Part shown: positions 36,325 to 46,313 of the stretch, piece by piece
How the letters are laid out: every line of letters starts with the position of its first letter
Numbering within the stretch: the first letter of the stretch is position 1
DNA from: Alkalihalobacillus pseudalcaliphilus
Lineage (GTDB): Bacteria > Bacillota > Bacilli > Bacillales > Bacillaceae_D
Assembly (NCBI GenBank): GCA_001038565.1
Contig: LFJO01000005.1
Location: 1,124,417 to 1,188,416 of the forward strand
DNA: 64,000 nucleotides
Direction of reading: 5' to 3'
Made by a program: the position numbers and the translations under genes
The notes under the pieces: model-generated
What the model saw: only the letters and a program-made list of their open reading frames with translations
Database searches by the model: none
Told to the model about the DNA's origin: nothing

Positions 36325-36858
36325 TTATCCTGGTATAAACATTTGCACAAATGACTTCCACCGCTTTTTCGGTTCCGCACCTGCCGCTACTGCTAGATGT
36401 TGCTCAGAGCTAGCACGAACCTTATCTTCCATACTATCCAATCGAGATTCAAGACGTTTTAACATACTAACCATATCTTCGATCTCGGCTCGATGTTTTA
36501 ACAATTGATAGCTAACAACCTCATCCGCCTTTTGAGACAGTCTATGTTCTAAATCCATCACTCTTTCTAGGACATCCTCCAGCTTTTGTTCATACTCACT
36601 TTTACTAACCATCTGTTTCTGTGGTTTCATTTGAATCATCTTGCCATTGGATTGTATCTTCACTTCACGCAGTATTTTCCCTTGATTTAGTTGGTCCTTA
36701 ATCGACTTTAGCACCATAAACTGTTCTTCTGTGAAAAAGTAATGACCATGCTCATTCGTTTCACAGCCAATCGCAAAATATTTAACCCACCTTTGCACAG
36801 TTGTTGGGTTGACAGAAAGTCTTTCAGATACTTCTCTCGTTTTTAATAATTCGTTCAT
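36325..36858 (-). CDS. racA: RacA, chromosome-anchoring protein
   Basis: About 177 aa: an N-terminal MerR-like winged helix (TREVSERLSVNPTTVQRWVKY), a central coiled coil (about 85-150) and a basic C-terminal tail (EPKKRWKSFVQMFIPG). RacA binds centromere-like DNA and tethers the origin to the cell pole through DivIVA at the onset of sporulation. The second of two tandem ATGs has the better spacing to GGAGGG. It sits between yppC and yppE, which is not its place in B. subtilis. Confidence 0.87.
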   Translation of the reverse strand: MNELLKTREVSERLSVNPTTVQRWVKYFAIGCETNEHGHYFFTEEQFMVLKSIKDQLNQGKILREVKIQSNGKMIQMKPQKQMVSKSEYEQKLEDVLERVMDLEHRLSQKADEVVSYQLLKHRAEIEDMVSMLKRLESRLDSMEDKVRASSEQHLAVAAGAEPKKRWKSFVQMFIPG

Positions 36859-37021
36859 CATACATCCCTCCGTTTATTTTATTGTTCTACTTCATTTCAA
36901 CCGCCATAAAAAAAAACCTTCATACGTGACAAAACTAGAATTGTTTCGGCAAAGAAAGTTGAAATCTAACAGATTCCTTCAATGGAGTTGCAAAAGCTGA
37001 CGATTTGAATCATGTGTTTAG

Positions 37022-37235
37022 TTTTTTGTATGAAAGTTACTTATTGGCGATAGTTTGTGCAGTGAAGTTAGCTCGTCATCCATCTTGCGATCAATGACCT
37101 TAGTAGGACAGTGCTCCCTGTTTGTTCAGGCCGACTCCTGATGGTGATCGAGTTGTAAACGTGCCAATAGTTTGAACAGTCGCCACTACTTTCATCTTTG
37201 TTGGTGGCGGAGTGAATGGGGCTCCGCCATGCGGG
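37022..37235 (+). repeat. Mosaic intergenic repeat, copy D
   Basis: The most complete copy of the B/C/D type: TTTTTTGTATGAAAGTTACT start, 160-bp body, then the CTTTCATCTTTGTTGGTGGCGG module with GGGGCTCCGCCATGCGGG. No terminator stem could be seen before it. The racA-yppC gap of about 815 bp is almost wholly repeat modules. Confidence 0.88.
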
Positions 37236-37405
37236 TTTTGTATGAAAGTTACCCTAAAGGCAATGTGCTCTTCTTCAAAAATCGCTCCAGGAATGGGAGC
37301 ACGCTTTCCGCAGGTGGGCGCTGATCTAACTTGCTAACGCAAGTGAATCTCAGCCTGTCCTCTTCTCCTGCAGGAGTCTGCTCCCATTCCCTCCGCTAAA
37401 GGTTA
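37235..37405 (+). repeat. Hairpin-type repeat module joined to copy D
   Basis: Starts with a second TTTTGTATGAAAGTTACC end, followed by CTAAAGGCAATGTGCTCTTC. It then forms a large hairpin closed by a perfect 12-bp inverted repeat GGAATGGGAGCA (37290-37301) / TGCTCCCATTCC (37379-37390), with a CTCCTGCAGGAG palindrome inside. Related to copies G (29060-29256) and H (33889). Confidence 0.85.
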
Positions 37406-37479
37406 AGCTTACTCATTGATTAGAGCATTTCTCATACATAAAATAATATGAAAAGTAATGAAGAACTAATAAAGAAAGA

Positions 37480-37655
37480 AGCAAAACCAAATTGAGAATA
37501 TCGTTCCAGTAATTCGGAAGACAAAACATCAAATTGCCTGAAGAGCTGAGTAATTAAGGGCTAATAGCTAATCATCACTTTCATTTTTGTTGGTGGAGAA
37601 GTGAATCGGACTTCGCCATGGGTGTTTTGTATATAAGTTATCCTAAAGGCGATGT
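37480..37655 (+). repeat. Further repeat modules, copy J
   Basis: 37483-37545 is the inverse of 6290-6352 (GAGAATATCGTTCCAG core). 37568-37620 is the TTTCATTTTTGTTGGTGGAG module with GGACTTCGCCATGGG. A TTTTGTATATAAGTTATCC end and CTAAAGGCGATGTGCTCTTC follow, stopping about 20 bp before the yppC stop. Confidence 0.78.
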
Positions 37656-37676
37656 GCTCTTCTTTGAAGTGTGTAA

Positions 37677-38645
37677 TCATCGTCTATTTTTGGCTTTGAG
37701 TGCTATTTGAATAGGAGCCCATTCTTTTTGTTTCCACTTTAACCATGTTGTTCGTTCTTTTGGTACTTGATCATGATGAGGCTTCGTGTACTTTTTGATT
37801 TGTTTTCTAGTTAAATCCCAACTTACATAAGATTGTTGCTCATGTGTAAAGCTCGGTAAAGCAAGCCTTAACAAAGGGGTCTGCTGTTCGCTTTTCCATT
37901 TTTCACACAAGCGTTCATAATCATTTCTCGAACCGGTATGAGTTGTTTTCCTTAAAAAGGCGTAAATATCTCCGTAACAAAGTGGATGAAATAAAATATG
38001 AGCTAATTCCTGGCCTATTTTTATTCGTTGTTCAACCTTTTTGAAGTCACTCACTGTCACTCCATATATCCGTTTTTTTAATGTCGGCAATAAGACATAA
38101 CTTAGATGAGCGTGATCTTCTAATATAAAAGGGGCCGAATTTAATATGTACGCTTGTGCAAAATTAGTTTGAATGAGCTGATGTTCAAGATGGGTTTGTT
38201 CATTGATAATCTGAGCAACCATCAAGCGCCCTTCATCTTTTTTTTCCCAAAAGTGAAACCATTCTTGCCTGATATAGCTTGAAACCTGAAAATTGGTCAA
38301 TAATGAAAACAAAGGAGCATCATATTTTTTCGATAATTGATATAGTAATAACTGAGGATATGCATCTTCAAATATTAACCAATTAGCTCTTTCAAAAAAT
38401 AAAGTGAAATTAACGCGTATCTGTGTTGAAAGCAGTGATTGAAACATTGTACTTTGCAGCAGCGTTATATGGTAGCCAGCATTCCTTGAAACGGCAGAAG
38501 CTAATAAAGCCCATTTAATCTCTGGGTTCTGTTGATAAAATTTCAAATAGGCTTCCGTTCGACTTATATTATCATGATTATGTTTTTTTGTTTGCTGTCG
38601 TAACCATGTGACCATTTTATTTATTTGGCTATCATTTAATGCCAT
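37677..38645 (-). CDS. yppC: YppC family protein (DUF2515)
   Basis: 322 aa, rich in aromatic residues, of the DUF2515 family found next to recU in Bacillus. It begins with a short helical region (INKMVTWLRQQTKKHNHDNI), then ISRTEAYLKFYQQNPEIKWALLASAVSRNAGY-like sequence (residues about 24-55). No catalytic motif is evident, and the function is unknown. It is divergent from recU across about 155 bp, the same arrangement as in B. subtilis. Confidence 0.85.
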   Translation of the reverse strand: MALNDSQINKMVTWLRQQTKKHNHDNISRTEAYLKFYQQNPEIKWALLASAVSRNAGYHITLLQSTMFQSLLSTQIRVNFTLFFERANWLIFEDAYPQLLLYQLSKKYDAPLFSLLTNFQVSSYIRQEWFHFWEKKDEGRLMVAQIINEQTHLEHQLIQTNFAQAYILNSAPFILEDHAHLSYVLLPTLKKRIYGVTVSDFKKVEQRIKIGQELAHILFHPLCYGDIYAFLRKTTHTGSRNDYERLCEKWKSEQQTPLLRLALPSFTHEQQSYVSWDLTRKQIKKYTKPHHDQVPKERTTWLKWKQKEWAPIQIALKAKNRR

Positions 38646-38801
38646 AGGGCTTTACACCTTCTTTCACAAAACTTTATAATCTTAAGATGTTTCTTCCGTT
38701 AATTTATTTGGTATTTATGGTAATATAGTTTGATGGGGAAAATATATGGTATGTATAGATTCCCTTAAATCTTACATTTTATGAAGGGTGGTTACGCAGT
38801 A

Positions 38802-39425
38802 ATGACAATCCGCTACCCAAACGGCAAACGATATGAGCAAAAACCATTACAAAAAAAAACGGCTACTCAACGAAAATTAAGCTTTAGTAATCGCGGTATG
38901 TCATTAGAAGATGATATTAATGAGACAAATGAATATTATCGAATTTCTCAAATAGCTGTTATTCATAAAAAACCGACCCCCGTACAAATTGTCCAGGTCG
39001 ATTATCCAAAAAGAAGTGCAGCAGTGATTAAAGAAGCTTATTTTAAACAAGCTTCAACGACAGATTATAATGGGGTTTATAAAGGTCGTTATATTGACTT
39101 TGAAGCGAAGGAAACGAGAAATAAAACCTCCTTCCCCCTTCAGAATTTTCATGAACATCAAATTGAGCATATGAAAGCGATCCTTCAACAAAATGGAATT
39201 GCCTTTATACTTATTCGTTTTGCATTAACAGATGAGGTGTTTTACTTAGATGCCCACTACTTAATAAGTTGTTATGAAGCACAAGAGTCAGGTCGAAAAT
39301 CAATACCAAAAACGGAGATCGAAAAGTATGGTCATTTAATTCAACTAGGCTACCAACCACGCATTGACTATTTAAAAATGGTTGAGCACTTATATTTCTC
39401 TACACCGACTGAAACACCTAACTGA
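38802..39425 (+). CDS. recU: Holliday junction resolvase RecU
   Basis: 207 aa from the ATG at 38802 ([21 protein letters not shown] 10 nt before). With this start the catalytic acid-base set reads D88, E101 and K103 ([21 protein letters not shown] region), the numbering I recall for B. subtilis RecU. It cleaves Holliday junctions in recombination repair and chromosome segregation. ponA follows by 31 bp, forming the conserved recU-ponA operon. Confidence 0.96.
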   Translation: MTIRYPNGKRYEQKPLQKKTATQRKLSFSNRGMSLEDDINETNEYYRISQIAVIHKKPTPVQIVQVDYPKRSAAVIKEAYFKQASTTDYNGVYKGRYIDFEAKETRNKTSFPLQNFHEHQIEHMKAILQQNGIAFILIRFALTDEVFYLDAHYLISCYEAQESGRKSIPKTEIEKYGHLIQLGYQPRIDYLKMVEHLYFSTPTETPN

Positions 39426-39456
39426 ATGATGATTTTTACTTGAAAGGAAGAATGGA

Positions 39457-42093
39457 ATGTCAGATCAAAATCATACAAATCCACCTAATTCAAAATCTAG
39501 AGTGGAGAAAAGAAAACAACAAAATAATAATGAGAAGAAATCAAAGAGTAAAAAAGGTTTATGGAAAAAGATATTTTTAACCTTAGTCGCCCTATTTATG
39601 CTAGCAGTTGTTGTGGGTGGTATTACAGTATTTACGATTGTTCAACAATCACCAGATTTAGACCCTGATCGCCTCGTCTTAACACAAGGTAGTGAAATCT
39701 TTGACCAAAATGATGCTCAAGTTTCCATGTTAAATTCTAGCGAGGCTCGAATAAATGTCAATTATTCTGATGTTCCTCAAGTTTTAGAGGATGCCTTCTT
39801 ATCCGTTGAAGATGTCCGTTTTAGAGAACATTGGGGTATGGATATGCGCCGCTTCTTTGGAGCTGTTTGGGCAAACATTACAGAAGGCTTTGGAGCCGAA
39901 GGTGCTAGTACGATTACCCAGCAACTTGTAAAGAACTTATTCTTATCAGAAGAGAAGCGAATCTCAAGAAAAATTCAAGAAGCGTATTTAGCGATTCAAT
40001 TAGAACAGCAATATTCAAAAGACCAAATATTAACGATGTATTTAAACCAAATCTATTTAGGTAGTGGCGTCTATGGAGTTGAAATGGCTTCCCAACGCTA
40101 TTTTGGTAAATCAATCGCTGATTTAAATGTCGAGGATGCTGCATTACTGGCAGCAATTCCAAGAAGGCCGAGTTATTATGACCCGCTACACAATCCAGAG
40201 AACGCGGAAAGTCGTCGAAATGTCGTGCTTTCTTTAATGGAACAGCACGGTAAACTTTCAAGTGAAGAGGCAACAGCGGCCAAAGAAGTACCGATTGAAG
40301 ATCAATTAAATCCAACTGTACAAGAGAGTTACCCACACGAGTCTTTTTATAACTACGTGATGAAAGAAATTGAACAAATTGATGGTATAACCATTAATGA
40401 CGTCTATAATTCAGGATTAAAAATTTATACTACCTTAGATGTTGATGCTCAGGAGCACTTAGAAGAAGTGCTTGCGTCCGATGAATATATTACTAACTTT
40501 CCTGATAATGAAGATTTTCAAGCCGGTGTAACGGTTTTAGATACTCAAACGGGAGCAATCAAAGCATTAGGAAGTGGTCGTGAAGCGACTGGTCACCAAC
40601 GTGGCCTCAACTATGCAACAGATGTTCAAAGACAGCCAGGTTCAACGATTAAACCGATCTTAGATTATGGACCTGCAATTGAACATTTACAATGGTCAAC
40701 GGCACGGATTATGAATGATAAACCGACTACCTATGAATTTGAAGATATACCTGTCAATAATTTTGACCGAAGGCATTTAGGAGAAATGTCGATGCGCGAG
40801 GCACTTGCCCGCTCACGTAATACAACAGCGATTCAAGCCTTACAAGAGGTTGGCGTGGAAAAAGCAGCTGAATTTGCTAATAATATTGGTGTCGATACCG
40901 AAAATGGCGATGACCCCATGCATGAATCATTTGGTTTAGGTGGGTTCACAAATGGTGTGACCACATTAGAACTAGCTGGTGCTTATGCTGCGTTTGGTAA
41001 TGGTGGTACGTATACAAAACCATATGCGATTCGTAAAATTGTTTTTCCAGATGGCCGTGAATTACATCTTGAGCCTGAATCACATAAAGGCATGGAAGAT
41101 TATACAGCATATATGATTACAGATATGTTAAAATCCGCTGTTTCATCTAGTTATGGTACCGGTAGTACGGCCAATGTTTCAGGTGTACCAGTTGCAGGTA
41201 AAACTGGTACGACAAACTTCCCAGAAAATATAAGAGATGATTACCCAAGAGATGCAGTCCCTGATTCTTGGTTTGCTGGATATTCAACAAGGTACACAAT
41301 TACTGCATGGATTGGTTTTGCTGAACGTGGTGAAAACAATTATATAGGTAATACCGAAGAAAGACGAATCCCACAGCATATCTTTAGAGAAATGATGACG
41401 TATCTATCGGCCAATATTGAAACACCAGATTTTACGATGCCAGATTCTGTTGTTCGAGTTCCTGTAGAGCGTTCAACTGGTTTACGACCAAGTCCATTTA
41501 CACCGAGTAGTGAAATTCGTGAGGAGTTATTCGTGAAAGGAACAGAAACAAATCAGGTATCTGACCGTTACGTCGATATAGACGCACCAACTGGTTTATC
41601 TGCTTCTTATCAAGAAGACCAAGATCAAATTATTGTGACGTGGAATTATCCAGAAAATTTACGTGATGATGTCAGCTTTGAAGTAAGCGTGTCCGTTGAT
41701 GGTGGTAGTAGTGAAACCGTTCAAGACTCTAGTGACATGCAATTCATCCTTAATGCACCTGAACGTGGTTCAACCTATTCGTTCTCTGTTGTAGCTGAAT
41801 ATGATGGTGAGACAAGTGACCCTGCTACTACTTCAGTGGCTGTCCCTGAAGCTACGGAAGAAGAGGAAGAGCCAGATGAGGAAGAAACCCCACCAGATGA
41901 AGAACAGCCAGGTAATGGTGATGATGATCAAAATGGTGACAATACTAATGGTGGTAATGATGACGAAAATGGCGATGGCAATAATGATTCTAACCCTGAT
42001 GACGGAGAAGAAGATAACCCTGATGAAGACGAGAATCAAGGCCAATCTCCCCCAGATGAACAAGATGATGATGAACAACCTGACGAAGAGTAA
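39457..42093 (+). CDS. ponA: Penicillin-binding protein 1A/1B, class A
   Basis: 878 aa. A basic cytoplasmic N-terminus and one anchor (residues about 42-66) precede the glycosyltransferase domain (E118 in SVEDVRFREHWG; GASTITQQLVKN) and the transpeptidase (S396-TIK, S453-RN, K582-TG). A fibronectin-III-like domain (about 707-790) follows. The last 80 residues are an Asp/Glu/Asn/Gly/Pro tail of extreme acidity. It polymerises and cross-links peptidoglycan. Slightly shorter than B. subtilis PonA (914 aa). Confidence 0.96.
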   Translation: MSDQNHTNPPNSKSRVEKRKQQNNNEKKSKSKKGLWKKIFLTLVALFMLAVVVGGITVFTIVQQSPDLDPDRLVLTQGSEIFDQNDAQVSMLNSSEARINVNYSDVPQVLEDAFLSVEDVRFREHWGMDMRRFFGAVWANITEGFGAEGASTITQQLVKNLFLSEEKRISRKIQEAYLAIQLEQQYSKDQILTMYLNQIYLGSGVYGVEMASQRYFGKSIADLNVEDAALLAAIPRRPSYYDPLHNPENAESRRNVVLSLMEQHGKLSSEEATAAKEVPIEDQLNPTVQESYPHESFYNYVMKEIEQIDGITINDVYNSGLKIYTTLDVDAQEHLEEVLASDEYITNFPDNEDFQAGVTVLDTQTGAIKALGSGREATGHQRGLNYATDVQRQPGSTIKPILDYGPAIEHLQWSTARIMNDKPTTYEFEDIPVNNFDRRHLGEMSMREALARSRNTTAIQALQEVGVEKAAEFANNIGVDTENGDDPMHESFGLGGFTNGVTTLELAGAYAAFGNGGTYTKPYAIRKIVFPDGRELHLEPESHKGMEDYTAYMITDMLKSAVSSSYGTGSTANVSGVPVAGKTGTTNFPENIRDDYPRDAVPDSWFAGYSTRYTITAWIGFAERGENNYIGNTEERRIPQHIFREMMTYLSANIETPDFTMPDSVVRVPVERSTGLRPSPFTPSSEIREELFVKGTETNQVSDRYVDIDAPTGLSASYQEDQDQIIVTWNYPENLRDDVSFEVSVSVDGGSSETVQDSSDMQFILNAPERGSTYSFSVVAEYDGETSDPATTSVAVPEATEEEEEPDEEETPPDEEQPGNGDDDQNGDNTNGGNDDENGDGNNDSNPDDGEEDNPDEDENQGQSPPDEQDDDEQPDEE

Positions 42094-42140
42094 TCAAGTA
42101 GTTTTATCAGGTCAGTCTTTTTTATAACCATAAGATCAAT

Positions 42141-42175
42141 AAAGAAACCTTTCATTCTCATGAAAGGTTTCTTTT
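42141..42175. terminator. Bidirectional terminator between ponA and dynA
   Basis: AAAGAAACCTTTCAT / ATGAAAGGTTTCTTT with a 4-nt loop and T-rich flanks on both strands. Confidence 0.95.
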
Positions 42176-42198
42176 ATGCATGGAGTAACGAAAAAACC

Positions 42199-45100
42199 TT
42201 ATAAACGTAACGATTGTAAACTAATAGCTTGAAGCTGTTTTAATTCCTTCACTAATTGCCCTTGCTCTACCTCCGAAAACAGCAGATCAAAATTGTCTCG
42301 TTCAGCAGCAATCTGTTTTAGTATATGCTCACTCGCTCGTTTGTCTAACACTTGAACTACGTCCTGCAATTGAGCAGCTATGACCATTTCTGTTTGCTTT
42401 AAGGCATCTTTACCTTTACTACTTGCGATTTGAACAAGCTTTTCTTTTAAGGCTTTTGTTCCACCTTCTTCAAAGAAATGTTTTGGTGATTTAAAATCGT
42501 CCAAAAAATCACTAGGGTTCATGTCAATAAAGCTTTCATTAAAATCAAACTTAAAGTCAAACTGAAAATCATCTTTTTCTATCATGAAATGCGGGAACGA
42601 TTCTTTTATCTTTTCTGCGATTCGATTTTGCCAGTTATCATAAGCTCTGCTAACGGTTAGTTCGATTCTAACAAAGGTTGCCTCAAGCTCCTTTTGTAAA
42701 AATAATTCCGCTTCTCCCTTCCACTCTCTAATTCCTTCCATTAAACTCGCCTGCTGTTGTCTCTTCGTTTTACCTGTCAAAGTGGTGACATTGATAGCAC
42801 TAATATAACCATCGGATAAAACGTAAGATAATCGCTCACGCAAATAGACCAATAATTGTTCTAATTCATGTTGGACTTGAGCCGATTCAATCGATAATGC
42901 ATTCTTTTTCATAAAATCTTGAAGCTGAGCGACTTGATTTTTCATTTCTTCAAGCTTCCGCTGTCTAAAGCCTTCATCACTTTGGATGTAAGCTAGATTT
43001 GCCTCCACCTTCTTTTGATAAGTGGCAACATCTTCAATTAACAATCTGATATTAAGCTTCTTTAAATCCTCTATCGTATGCTGGTAAAACTGTTGCTCAA
43101 ACTGGACAAATTCCATCCCCGCTTGTGATGGCTGTCCTTTTTTATAAAGCAATCCTTGTTTACTTGAAAGATGATATAATCTAGGTTCTTGTAACCCATT
43201 TCGTGTTAACTCATCATATACATGCTTTTTTACACCATTAAGTTCACGTTCATTACCCGCTAAGTCTGCCGCATTCAACACAAAGTATAATTTATCTTCG
43301 TGAAAACCTTCATTCACTTTGGCTACCTGCTGTAAAAACCACTCATCAGCTTTAGAAAAAGCATGGTTATAATAGGTTAAATAAAACACGGCATCTGAAT
43401 GTTTAATTTGCGTAAATGCCACATTTGTATGACGACCAAAAATCGAATTTACTCCTGGTGTATCAACAAGCTCAATTCCATTTAGTGTCAGATGACAATC
43501 ATAATAGACATCAACCGCGTAGATCAGACAGGCTTTGCTTTCTTCTGCAATAAATGCTTGGGCACCTTCAACCGTGACAACTTCTTTTGTATTTAATTTC
43601 GAACGGTCTTGATTCAGACTTTTCTTTAACGTTAATAAATACTCAGCAAGCGTTTTTTGTGAACTTTTTGTATAACTAGAAAGCTGTGGTCGCCATGACA
43701 AGAGCTGATCGAGATTGAGTTCCTCCCCCAATTGCTTACCGACATAACGAATTTCTTGCTCCAGATTCTCCGTTGATTTGAAAAATAAAACTGCTTGATT
43801 ATGAGCATATTCCGCGGTTGAACGCTTAATTGTATTGATCGTTGCTGTCGTTGGATGAGGGGATACTGGCAATACTTGTGCTCCTAATAAGGCATTAGCA
43901 AAGCTTGACTTTCCTGCACTAAATGCACCAAATAACGAGATTCTAAACGTTTGATTCTGTTCACGTCTAAGTCGTTCTTGTAAATGTTTTCTTTCTTTTT
44001 CGAGCGATCGAGATCCGTGGTTAGATTGAATCCAAGATTTTAATTGCTCCATTTTTTCCGTTGAAAGTTCAAAAGGTACTTCTTCCTCACTAGATGTGAG
44101 ATCTTGTTGCCAATTGGTTTCAATGACACTTTCACTTGGTAAGCTTAGATCGATAAATGGCGTCAGGTCTAGATTTTCTGGAAAGCTTTTATTGGATATA
44201 AGATCAATCGTTTTAAGAAAATCTTGATCTTCATATTGTTCCGCTTCCAACGCGATCCGCTTATGAAACAATGCAAACATTTCTTTCGCTTCCTCTATTT
44301 CACCAAAAATAGCACGAACAGACTGGAATTTCGCTTGCTTTTCTGTAAGCTCAGCGATTTCCTCTTCGCGAACTGGCTGTAATTGCTCCATTGCAAAGCG
44401 CAAAACACCTCTTGCTTTTTCAACTAATATTTTTTTGATTTTTGCTTCTCTATCCTTTGTAAAAACAAACACATAATCCCGATTAATATGTTTTGGAATA
44501 TCAACCTCCTCAAAAAAGTCTTTCGTTAATTGTATATCGATCTGAGCTATCTCTTGTTCTAATTGCTCTTTTTCAACAATTTGGTCACGCTCAATCATTT
44601 CAAAGGTTTTCTTTAAATGAAAAACGAGTTGACTTTTGATCTTGTCGTCTAATTCTTTGATGAGTGCTTCCAACCTAGAATTTCTTTCTAACTCAGTTTT
44701 CTTTTTCGAAGCAAATAAACCCACTTTAAAAGATTGGTCTTTACTTTCTAACCATTTCCTAGTTAAATCCGTTGTTGCAAAAGGAAAAATGGTAACTTGT
44801 TCAAATAAATGACGCCATTCTTGCTCGAATTGCTGCTCCCATACATCTACCTGTAACGTTAATTGCTCGAGCCTCTCTTCCATCACTTCTTTATCTGTGA
44901 TTGCATCTTCACCAAAACCTTTCTCTGCTAGATGCTCACGAGCTTGCTCGATCAGTTCATCTAAATCAAACTCCAGACGGGATTTTGCACTTAATAATAA
45001 GCTTTGCTTCATGCGATCATTAGATAAATATGTTAATTGTTCCCCATGATATAAAATCGCCTTCATCTTTCGCTCAAACTCAAAGTACTCATTGTTGATA

Positions 45101-45816
45101 TCCTGGGGTTTCTTCATACTCGTATAAAAGAGCTGTAAATATTGGATATTCCAGGCACGGAATCCTTCGATTACGCGACGATTGAACTGTTCAAACGAAA
45201 TTTCCTTTTCATCATGTTTATCTACTTGATTAACAATGAGAATCAAAGGTTTGCGCTCTTCTGAAAGCTTTCTTAAAAAATGTAAATTCGTTTCTGATTG
45301 AACATGATTATACTCCATCACATAAACAATTAAATCCGTTGTATAAAGTGCTTCTACCGTCATTTTCTGATGACTAGGGTCCGTGGAGTCAATACCAGGT
45401 GTATCGTAAATAATACTTGTTCCTAAGAAAGGGAGAGGTGCATACATGCTCATTTCTGAGATTTTTTCACCGTCCATCCCCCACTCGCGTATTTTCTCCC
45501 AAGGAATATCCCCTGTCCAAGATTGCGTCTCTCCATCACTACCACCTACCGTAACACCAAGCTCACCTTGTTCGATCGAGACTAAGTTTGCACTAGTTGG
45601 AATTGGACTCGTCGGTAAAATCTCAGCTCCTAATAATGTGTTCATGATTGTCGATTTACCAGCAGAAAAGTGTCCACAAAACGCCACTTCAAAAAAAGGT
45701 TTTTCTTTTTTTTCATCAATAATATGTAATCGCTTTAATTCTTGCTCATTTAATAAACCTGTTATAGGTTGATTGTGTAACTCTTCTGATAACATTCTAA
45801 CCCGCTCCTTGGTCAT
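42199..45816 (-). CDS. dynA: Bacterial dynamin-like protein, tandem GTPase
   Basis: A 1205-aa fusion of two dynamin units, as in B. subtilis DynA (YpbR). The first P-loop is GHFSAGKST (residues 48-56), with DTPGID near 143 and NQVDKHD near 197. The second P-loop is GAFSAGKSS (about 628-637), with DTPGVN near 790. Long coiled coils follow each GTPase. DynA tethers and fuses membranes and helps survival of phage and antibiotic damage. It overlaps ypoC by 4 bp (ATGA), so here it is the last gene of the dnaD-nth-ypoC operon. Confidence 0.95.
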   Translation of the reverse strand: MTKERVRMLSEELHNQPITGLLNEQELKRLHIIDEKKEKPFFEVAFCGHFSAGKSTIMNTLLGAEILPTSPIPTSANLVSIEQGELGVTVGGSDGETQSWTGDIPWEKIREWGMDGEKISEMSMYAPLPFLGTSIIYDTPGIDSTDPSHQKMTVEALYTTDLIVYVMEYNHVQSETNLHFLRKLSEERKPLILIVNQVDKHDEKEISFEQFNRRVIEGFRAWNIQYLQLFYTSMKKPQDINNEYFEFERKMKAILYHGEQLTYLSNDRMKQSLLLSAKSRLEFDLDELIEQAREHLAEKGFGEDAITDKEVMEERLEQLTLQVDVWEQQFEQEWRHLFEQVTIFPFATTDLTRKWLESKDQSFKVGLFASKKKTELERNSRLEALIKELDDKIKSQLVFHLKKTFEMIERDQIVEKEQLEQEIAQIDIQLTKDFFEEVDIPKHINRDYVFVFTKDREAKIKKILVEKARGVLRFAMEQLQPVREEEIAELTEKQAKFQSVRAIFGEIEEAKEMFALFHKRIALEAEQYEDQDFLKTIDLISNKSFPENLDLTPFIDLSLPSESVIETNWQQDLTSSEEEVPFELSTEKMEQLKSWIQSNHGSRSLEKERKHLQERLRREQNQTFRISLFGAFSAGKSSFANALLGAQVLPVSPHPTTATINTIKRSTAEYAHNQAVLFFKSTENLEQEIRYVGKQLGEELNLDQLLSWRPQLSSYTKSSQKTLAEYLLTLKKSLNQDRSKLNTKEVVTVEGAQAFIAEESKACLIYAVDVYYDCHLTLNGIELVDTPGVNSIFGRHTNVAFTQIKHSDAVFYLTYYNHAFSKADEWFLQQVAKVNEGFHEDKLYFVLNAADLAGNERELNGVKKHVYDELTRNGLQEPRLYHLSSKQGLLYKKGQPSQAGMEFVQFEQQFYQHTIEDLKKLNIRLLIEDVATYQKKVEANLAYIQSDEGFRQRKLEEMKNQVAQLQDFMKKNALSIESAQVQHELEQLLVYLRERLSYVLSDGYISAINVTTLTGKTKRQQQASLMEGIREWKGEAELFLQKELEATFVRIELTVSRAYDNWQNRIAEKIKESFPHFMIEKDDFQFDFKFDFNESFIDMNPSDFLDDFKSPKHFFEEGGTKALKEKLVQIASSKGKDALKQTEMVIAAQLQDVVQVLDKRASEHILKQIAAERDNFDLLFSEVEQGQLVKELKQLQAISLQSLRL

Positions 45817-46313
45817 TCTTTCTTTTTCTCTTTTTTCTCGAGTAGTGATACACGTATAAGTAATTTCTTCAATTCAGAAAATAACATCTCTAGTTGTTTA
45901 AATGATTGAAAGTGATCGAGATGTTCAAGTATATAAGGGATTCTTTCTTCGGCATTGACCGGACGATTCGGTAGCTTATTTATTTGAGACCCTAAATCCT
46001 TCAAACTTGTGACGCGTTGTCGATTCAGCCAAAAAACACCTTGAATGATTAAAGCACTCATCGAAAGCATTAACTGCTTGGCTTGTTCATTTTCCCTTTT
46101 ATTAAAATATTCTTTCATTAAATAATGGTTCTTCTCCCAATAAGAAAAAATCTTCTCTAATGATTGAGTAGGGTTTTGCCATGGCTTTTGTTGCTCTTGT
46201 AAATCCCAATAAAAATAAACGTCCAGCCATTGCTGCTCTTCATGAGTCGGTTCAAAAATTGAGCTCTTTTCATAGTAAAAAGGACGAACTTGAAAAGAAA
46301 GTGGAAGCTTCAT
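45813..46313 (-). CDS. ypoC: YpoC family protein
   Basis: 166 aa from the ATG at 46313 (overlaps the nth stop, ATGA; GAAGGGG site). The longer frame to 46403 only runs inside nth. B. subtilis YpoC is of similar length and follows nth too. It has a Trp/Tyr-rich N-terminal half (EEQQWLDVYFYWDLQEQ) and a charged helical C-terminus ending EKKEKKKE. Function unknown. Confidence 0.88.
   Translation of the reverse strand: MKLPLSFQVRPFYYEKSSIFEPTHEEQQWLDVYFYWDLQEQQKPWQNPTQSLEKIFSYWEKNHYLMKEYFNKRENEQAKQLMLSMSALIIQGVFWLNRQRVTSLKDLGSQINKLPNRPVNAEERIPYILEHLDHFQSFKQLEMLFSELKKLLIRVSLLEKKEKKKE

Noticed and set aside
6014-37655. CRISPR array, insertion sequence or prophage as source of the repeats
   Set aside because: No regular spacers, no transposase or integrase frame, no target duplications visible, and neighbouring genes are ordinary chromosomal genes.
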